Below, piece after piece: positions 57,238 to 64,000 of a DNA stretch of 64,000 bases (positions are counted from its first letter, which is position 1; each line of letters begins with the position of its first letter). The DNA comes from Meandrina meandrites (lineage: Eukaryota > Cnidaria > Anthozoa > Scleractinia > Meandrinidae). The stretch is from the NCBI GenBank assembly GCA_963693305.1, contig OY855905.1, positions 30,294,937 to 30,358,936 of the forward strand. The letters run 5' to 3'. The notes beneath the pieces are model-generated. The model saw only the letters and a list, made by a program, of their open reading frames with translations. It was not told where the DNA came from and did not search any database. The position numbers were made by a program, and so were the translations under genes.

Positions 57238-60200
57238 ATGGCGGATGGAGCGCAGTTAACAACAGCTGCGGCAACAGGCGACGAAAAGGTCTTATATCTC
57301 GAAACTGTTTTGGCACGTTACCTTGCGATGAAGTTAGCAATTGCAAGCATTGTTTCTACCCTCGAGATTTCCATTTAAAACCGTCTTGTTGTTTTCTTTT
57401 CAGTCAGTGAAGGCGATTTTAGACCGGGGTGTTGATGCGAATACATGTTCACCAGAAGGCTTCAGACCCATCTGTATTGCAGCTTTCTGGGGTTACACTA
57501 GTATTGTACAGTTGTTGTCGGCAAGAGGGTAAGCAAACCGTGTTATTCCTGTAGTTTGATGGCTTACAGTTCGGCTACTCGAAGTGGGCCACTTGGAAGA
57601 AAGTTGACCTTGTGGGAAATCTGAAGGGGGAGTGAGGGGGTCTTCAAAAGTAATTTCTTTGGGGGCATTTATGTCCGTGTTTTTGAACTCTTTCTTAATT
57701 TCTGAAGGAGTCTTCAAAAGTTTTTTTTGAGGGGCAAACACAAAAGTACCTCAATGGGAAATCGGTTCCACTATCTCTATCTATTAGCATCAATAGAGAT
57801 GGTGGAATCGAAATTCCTGAAGCTTGGATACCTACGATCAAAAAGCACAACAGCCGATCAACAAAGCGGACCTATGAGGGAACAACATCTAACAGTCGGA
57901 ATAATAATGAGGATCGAATTGCACCAATGGCAGCCAAATAGCGACACCTAAACAATCGACCTCATTGCCTGATGAACACTAGCAGTATTTCAGTCGAAAC
58001 GTCACGATCAACAACTCAAAGTGACTCCATCGTGAGACAAACAAATAAACGTTCATCTTTCCTATATTAGATGTTCTTTCATGTGTGGATAATAAGCAAT
58101 TACAGTCAAACCGGATGTTCTTTTGATGGGAACTCTGCAATGTTGTGGCGCAATGTTCCAATATTGTTTTGCAGTTTGCTCTACGTAACTTGCAACTTTC
58201 AATTCAAATTTGCTCGAGCAAGTTGCAAAGTTCCGGTTTTCATTTTCCCCGTATAGAACGTAACAATTTCACCTCTCTTTCAAAGAAATAGGAAATAGTT
58301 GCCCTATGGTCAAATATTTATCAACAGACGACAAGAAATTAGCAACAGGTTTAGTTCAAATCGCCAAACTGGGAAACCGGAACTTGCTAAAGCAAGTTTG
58401 AATTGAAAGTTGCAAGTTGCGTCAAGCAAACTTCCCAGTTTGGCGATTTAACTAAACCTGCCGCTAATTTCTTGTCGTCTGTTGATAAATAGTTGACCAT
58501 AGGGCAATTATTTCCCACTTCTTTGAAACAAAGGAGGGGATTATTACCTTCAATACGGGAATATCGAAAACCGGAACTTGGCAACTTGCTCGAGCAAATT
58601 TGAATTGAATGTTGCAAGTTGTGTCAAGCAAACTTCCCATCAATATTGGAACATTGCGCCACAACATTGCAGAGTTCCCATCAAAAGAACATCCGGTTTG
58701 ACTGTAATTGAACCAAGAAATAAAATCATACAATTACTAAGTTTATGGTATATTGCTTTAATTTATATACATGTATGTATGTGGTTTCATGGTATCAAAG
58801 TTACATAATTTTTAACCAACACAGGTGTGATAGTCAGTTAACTATCATATGACATTGTTATTTTTGTTTCTCAGAGCTGACATCAATGCATGCAACAGAG
58901 GAACAAATTGGACAGCCCTTCATTGTGCAACATTCCAAGGACATGGCAAAGTTGTAATGTCGCTAATGAATCATAACCCAGATCTGTTGATTAGGGACAA
59001 TCTTGGCAGGTATACGTGTAACCAGATACTGGTCTAACATGAAAGGTATCTGGTCACTTCGCTACATGGTCAGATCGCTCCCAACCAAGGTCAGATCACG
59101 CCATCGAGAGTATGGTTATTTCCTGGAACCACACAATCTGACCGTGGAGCGAAGTGACCACATTTCACATGAAAAGGTTAAGAGGCAGTCCATGTAAGAA
59201 CCGACTGGTCAATTTTTGACAGAAAATGAAATCCTGTCATTTTCTCTACAAAAGTCATTGCTCAGTTCCAGAAAATATCCATACCCACACCATGGAAGGT
59301 CAATGGAAATTCCGAGGGGGTGGGCGGTCTTGAAAGCCAAAATTTTGAAAGGAATGTTTTGGGCTTAACTGGAATTTCCAGAGGGGTGGGGGGATTCAAA
59401 CCAAAAAACCTTCCATCGGGAGGGGGGGGGGGGGGGGGGGTGTTATTTTTTGCAACAACACATTTTAAATTTGCATTTTGTTGACGTTTGTTTCAAAGTG
59501 ACCATAGGGTATGCTAATCTGTTGTTTGTAACACTGATTTTGAGCCACTGTACATGAAAACACAGATTTAATGCAGCAAGCTTGTGTATACATTGAAATT
59601 ATTTATATATTCAGTAAAGAAGTCTCTTGTTTCATTTCCTGCCAAATAAGTTTTTTGGTAAACCATGCCGCATCACTTTTTGGTGTATCTTATTTATTTA
59701 TTTTTTTCCATGACCTTTCTGCAAATCACTCCGGTAAGAGAGTCTCCTGGTTTTAAATATTATCTATTTGTTATACCTTGTTGAAAATAAATATTTATTA
59801 TATGTTTTGGAATATAAATGCTAGTTGTTGAATTTTTCAATATTTGGCCAACCATAGCTAACCATGAGGTCACTGTGCCTCTCATGGAGAGAACGAGTAC
59901 TCACTGTACAGTAAAATGATTGGATTGCCAGTCAGTCAGCCACCTGCCCCTTAACTTTTACCATCTACATACTAAGTTACAGTCAGTAATGTGCTGTATG
60001 AGAAATTTACAAAAAAAAACCTGATGTTATTACTATTGGTAAAAACCTTTTTAAATAAATTTTCATGATTTTTATCATTTCTAGTTGATTTGGTGATAGT
60101 GAAGATGACTATGTAGTTAGCAATTTCTGTTATTCAGTCATGGTAGTAACTTTAGGTGTACATGGTTTCATTTTAATTGCCAGATCAGCAGTAGATTTTG

Positions 60201-61295
60201 CCTCAGCACTCGATGCAATATGGCCATTTTTTGCAGGTTTGTTGAAACGCATTCAAGTTTTATTATATTATTTTTAACAGTCTGTCAAAATTTATGGTGA
60301 GTGTGAATTATATTTCGTTAGCTGCTGGATGCAAGAGGACATCTAAAGCTGAACTTATCAGAATGGATATTGTGAAGAAGGTAACAAGGTCTCCTTTTGA
60401 CGCTGTTTATTGTTCAAAGGATTAACATCAACCCCCTTACATTCTTTAACTAAGAACATTTTCTTTGTCTCTTTAACAATAGTGAATCTAAACAAGGATA
60501 AATTCAGTAATGTTTCACTCATAACTTGCAGAATATTAATGCGACTTGGTCATTTCCAGAAACGTCTGACTATCTCAAGTGACATCTATCTGGAATGTAG
60601 TCTTTTTTCTTCCAAAAGTTAATTTTCAAATTGAATGGCACTTTTTTGAAATCCTGCACTGGTTTTTACACAAAACATTGCTGTTTCTTGTAATTCTCAA
60701 GAAGTTTGATTCTTAATGGGTGATTTATTAATGTTTAACTACAACTTCAGTGAATTTTAACCAACTGGACTCAAACTTTTTAGTAAGGAATCACAAGTTT
60801 CAGAATAAAATGATATTATTAATATTTGTGGTTTGAAGGTTGTAACAGGAGATGAGAAAATTCCAAACACCGATAAAGCATACTTCTCCAGGCCTGGCTC
60901 AGCATATGTTTTTAAGACTCCAACACTTCGTGGTGATAAAGCACAGCATAATTACCAGGTACCGGTCATCATACATGTATATTACTTTACAATATATTTT
61001 AATAATTTAAACTTTATAATAAAATATAAATAATTTGAAAAGAAAATAGTAGCCATTAACTTCACACTGCAATAAATAGCTGTTGTCTAAAGGAATACTA
61101 ATAATTCCTATCAAAGACACTGGCTCATAAATTATGAAAACATAACTCAATCAAACAAAGTGTGATTAATATGTAATTGTATAATGTCCATAGCAACAGG
61201 CTGCATTAAACAGTGGTGATGTTCTGACGGCAAGTGATCCTTTACCAACCAAGTCCAGTATGGACAGTCCTGCATTCTCTGTTTGGAGGAGTTAA
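57238..61295 (+). CDS. Small ankyrin-repeat protein, 212 residues
   Basis: Exons 57238-57288, 57404-57528, 58875-59009, 60184-60236, 60322-60380, 60839-60958 and 61200-61295 keep one frame (phases 0, 2, 2, 1, 0, 0) from MADGAQLTTAAATGDEK to the stop at 61293-61295. About three ankyrin repeats: SVKAILDRGVDANTCSPEGF, RPICIAAFWGYTSIVQLLSA with RGADINACN, then TALHCATFQGHGKVVMSLMN. The C-terminal 100 residues (SKAELIRMDIVKKV, RPGSAYVFKTP) are not recognised. The first donor (AAG|GTCTTA) is weak. No enzymatic domain; a scaffold role is likely. The specific family was not identified. Confidence 0.85.
58103..58704. mobile_element. Foldback element (602 bp), TA target duplication, Tc1/pogo-type ends
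   Basis: Begins CAGTCAAACCGGATGTTCTT and ends with its complement, with TA on each side (58101-58102, 58705-58706). The arms extend about 250 bp with mismatches, including 'atgggaactctgcaatgttgtggcgc' and the inner 'gacgacaagaaattagc' blocks. No transposase. It is in an intron of the ankyrin gene. Confidence 0.8.
59265..59458. mobile_element. G-rich foldback MITE, inverted copy of the 36076 family
   Basis: Begins GTTCCAGAAAATATCCATAC, contains 'ggaaattccgagggggtggg' and 'ggaatttccagaggggtgggg', and ends with a G run of about 20. It is the reverse-orientation relative of 36076-36254, inside an intron of the ankyrin gene. Confidence 0.7.
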
Positions 61296-61936
61296 ATTAC
61301 GCTACTGAACATCAAAGTCTGACAAATGAACGATCAGGCTCCAATTTTCATGTGCTCTTTTTACTCACTGCATGGGTGAAGAGTGGATAAAAGACAAGAC
61401 TTTTCCAGGAAAATACCTCATCTTGGATAGTCAACAAGTGTGTGTTACCGGTACCTGTATGCAAAACACGCAGTACCAATAATAAGATTAATGTCATGTG
61501 ATGCAGGGAACCCTTTTAATAGGGATCCATATAAGTTATAATGTTTATAAGCTGCCGGGCTGTAAGCTTGAATTGCGCTAGTTACTTGTAGATGCCATCT
61601 GGGACAATTCATGCTTGGCAGTCAATTCATTGATAATAATTATTTTTTTTATTAGCAGAAGAACAAGATTCTGTTGAAATATTGTGATAATGTAAATTAT
61701 TTTTGTAAGCTATCTACATGTACAAACTATGAATTAAAATTCCAGTTGTACAGATCTAATTTTTTTTGAAATTGTACAACCAACATGTAACACACTGTAA
61801 ATGAAAGCACTGTATTTGATGCACAGTAAATTAATTGTGTTGCATGTTCCTTTTAAAATGTTGTGATAATGAAGGTGCTCATCTAGAGTGTTTACAATAT
61901 TATTGTATTTTAAGTAATTTTACAATATAATTTTGT

Positions 61937-61942
61937 AATAAA
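61937..61942 (+). terminator. Candidate polyadenylation signal of the ankyrin gene
   Basis: AATAAA about 640 bp after the stop at 61295, in AT-rich text with TG-rich stretches nearby. Confidence 0.4.
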
Positions 61943-62120
61943 AGAATTCGTTTTTTGAAAAAAATCATTTTGTATTTCAATAATACAGTATTCAATTCTA
62001 TGTAAAATGCAATGAAAGCTGCAACTGACCATTTTAAATTACCTTTGCGATAGTTTGCCATCTTTTTGGAGGAAAGATTGCTTGACTAACCTGAAAAACT
62101 TGATAAACTTGTTTCTAAAT

Positions 62121-62138
62121 AACCCCCCCCCCCCCCCC
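62121..62138. repeat. Poly(C) tract
   Basis: About 17 C, downstream of the ankyrin gene. Confidence 0.9.
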
Positions 62139-62272
62139 ACCCTTTATCTATCAAACCCAGTAATGTTAGACAGATTTTCTGTAGTTATTTTTTTATTTAT
62201 TCCTTGAAGAAACAATGAATTAAATCTCGTATATTTATTTTTATGCTGGTTGGTACGGTGGCCCATAACTGT

Positions 62273-62580
62273 CACGGCAAAATCATTTTGGGCACGGCAA
62301 AATCAGTTTCATCACGGCAAAATCAATTTCATCACGGCTAAATCAATTTCACTACGGCAAAATCAATTTCACTACGGCAAAATCAATTTCATCACGGCTA
62401 AATCAATTTTACTCACGGCAAAATCAATTTCGCTCACGGCAAAATCAATTTCGCTCAGGGCAAAATCAATTTTACTCACGGCAAAATCAATTTTACTCAC
62501 GGCAAAATCAATTTGACTCACGGCAAAATCAATTTCGCTCACGGCAAAATCATTTTCACTCGCGGCAAAATCAATTCTAC
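62273..62580. repeat. Minisatellite: 15 units of 20-21 bp
   Basis: Units of the type GGCAAAATCAATTTCACTCAC. The first six are 20 bp and the rest 21 bp, which keeps one frame open (GKINFAH-like heptads). Substitutions are concentrated in the last third of the unit. It lies between genes. Confidence 0.9.
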
Positions 62581-64000
62581 TTATAGTCCATGGGCCCAGA
62601 CCCCAAAATTAGGCATTTGTTACCATTCGGAGGGACAAATGCTATCATATATTTTTCGAATCCTTGGACATTGTAGTTCATTTTGGTATGTGATAGCAAT
62701 TCCAAAAGAGTAGCTTTCTTGCTGAAATCACGTGATTTCTGACGTCATCTTTCCAAAATCAAAGTTGCATTTTAATGCTCGAAGGGTAATGAAAAATCAC
62801 TTTATCGAAACTTCAAACACGTAAATGTTGTGTGAGAGGACTGACAAAGTACAGGAAAGGCAGCTGATGCTAGCCAAGCGCTTTTGCCGTACTTAAGGGT
62901 TTTTCTCTGTATGGTTTCCATGGCAACAAAGCCGGATTGCAATATAGACCCCTTATATATCGAGACTGATGTTAGAATTTCAAAATATGGACCGAGTTTT
63001 TAAATGAATCAGGTAGAAAACACAAGGATTTGTATTTTACAGTACAGACCGATTATTTGAGGTTAATAAGATTTATACTGATCTCTCTTTCTTATAAAAA
63101 TGAAAGCATTTCGAGTCAACAGATGCGCGCGGGAGGCGGCCTCATTTGACTAAAGCACGTGGAGGTTTTTATCTAACGCCATTGAAATTACAAATCTTGC
63201 CTGTGTATCTTATAAACGTTTTCTTTTTACATATTCTTGCCATAAAGAATATAAAAACCTTGTAAATTTGATATCGATTCAGTGCTTTGTTTAGAGGATA
63301 AAGCATCCTGACATTTGCGATGTCCCAGATGAACGTGTTTCTTAATTGTCACAAAAACGTGTATTCCGGCTTCATTGTGTTGTTCAATTACAGACGCTAC
63401 ATCAATTACAAAGTAACATCTAAAATAATGTTAAGTGAAGATGAATAATATCAATGGAAGAGTTTCTCGACTGATTATACATTTCTTTGGCCGCCCTATT
63501 TGTGCCCCAAATTAAAGAGGGAAACAAACATTGTAACTGCATACTCAACACTGTTTTGTCTCAAAATTATTTTCTTAAGAACTCGGTTGTAAAGAATGCC
63601 ACAGAGCTTTAATTTGGCCTGCTCTATTAACCAATTAACATATTAAGCTCCGGCCTGATAGGTCACTTGGCTCAAACACAAACTTTTCCTACTTACCATA
63701 AACCCATACTTTTCAAGGACGTTTTTCATACGAACAATTGTTACAATTGTTAGAAGAGAACAACTCAACTCAGAAGAAAAGACCACAAGTCGACACGAGC
63801 AACTTAAAGCGTGCTTGTCAAACTTTCGAAACCTGTGAAATGTGGTAGTGTAACCCACAAACTATTCGGAACGAGACGGCATTTAGGCCTGAATGCTAAT
63901 TAACGGTTCTGACTGAGAAATAGTCATTGTTCCCTTTCTGAAAAATTAGAACATCATAGAACTTAAAGCTGTCTAGTTTGTTTGTGCCTAACTTCATTCC
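62581..64000. other. Distal intergenic stretch with one possible minus-strand first exon
   Basis: AT-rich DNA. On the minus strand, ATG at 63729 gives MKNVLEKYGFM followed at once by a good donor (ATG|GTAAGTAGG, ends 63697), as in a short first coding exon. No next exon was found toward lower coordinates, so it is not called as a gene. Confidence 0.25.

Noticed and set aside
62250..62713. Repeated GKINFAH protein
   Set aside because: It is the translation of the minisatellite and has no ordinary coding sequence around it.

Overview
This is a eukaryotic, intron-rich window with AT-rich introns and intergenic DNA and many small palindromic transposon remnants. Nothing in it is prokaryotic or viral. 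The content suggests a cnidarian, most likely an anthozoan such as a stony coral. The reasons are a mosaic CUB/Ig/LRR/multipass receptor, a HEPN_DZIP3-type gene, a Penelope-like retroelement remnant and a tRNA-derived SINE. The organism call is an inference. The exon models below were made by hand from splice sites and reading-frame continuity, so no transcript evidence supports them.

Layout. (1) 312-22611 (+): the 3' part of a very large receptor-like gene, with 27 exons seen. It reads CUB, Ig, LRR N-cap, 17 leucine-rich repeats (one per exon, nearly all 72 bp, all with phase-2 introns), a Cys-rich ephrin-receptor-like region, a membrane domain of about eight or nine spans, and a cytoplasmic tail. 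Its introns hold many foldback elements, among them a 1157-bp hairpin with 570-bp arms. (2) 24930-28788 (+): a MYLIP/IDOL-like E3 ligase with a FERM domain and two complete RING fingers. (3) 31448-31903 (+): a small orphan ORF. (4) 31904-39250: a gene-poor stretch with a hAT-like MITE, a SINE and other repeats. (5) 39251-43630 (-): a 309-residue mitochondrial uncoupling protein. (6) 45472-48868 (+): a HEPN_DZIP3-type protein whose intron holds a frameshifted Penelope-like GIY-YIG remnant. (7) 49594-57046 (-): transaldolase in 10 exons. (8) 57238-61295 (+): a small ankyrin-repeat protein, head-to-head with transaldolase across 191 bp. (9) 61296-64000: mostly non-coding, with a 20-21-bp minisatellite.

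The genes do not form one pathway. Transaldolase and the uncoupling protein are housekeeping metabolism. MYLIP is a ubiquitin ligase. The mosaic receptor and the HEPN protein look like lineage-expanded sensing or defence genes. The most unusual items are the receptor architecture with its 72-bp exon array, the tandem-RING MYLIP, and the two foldback elements with identifiable target-site duplications.
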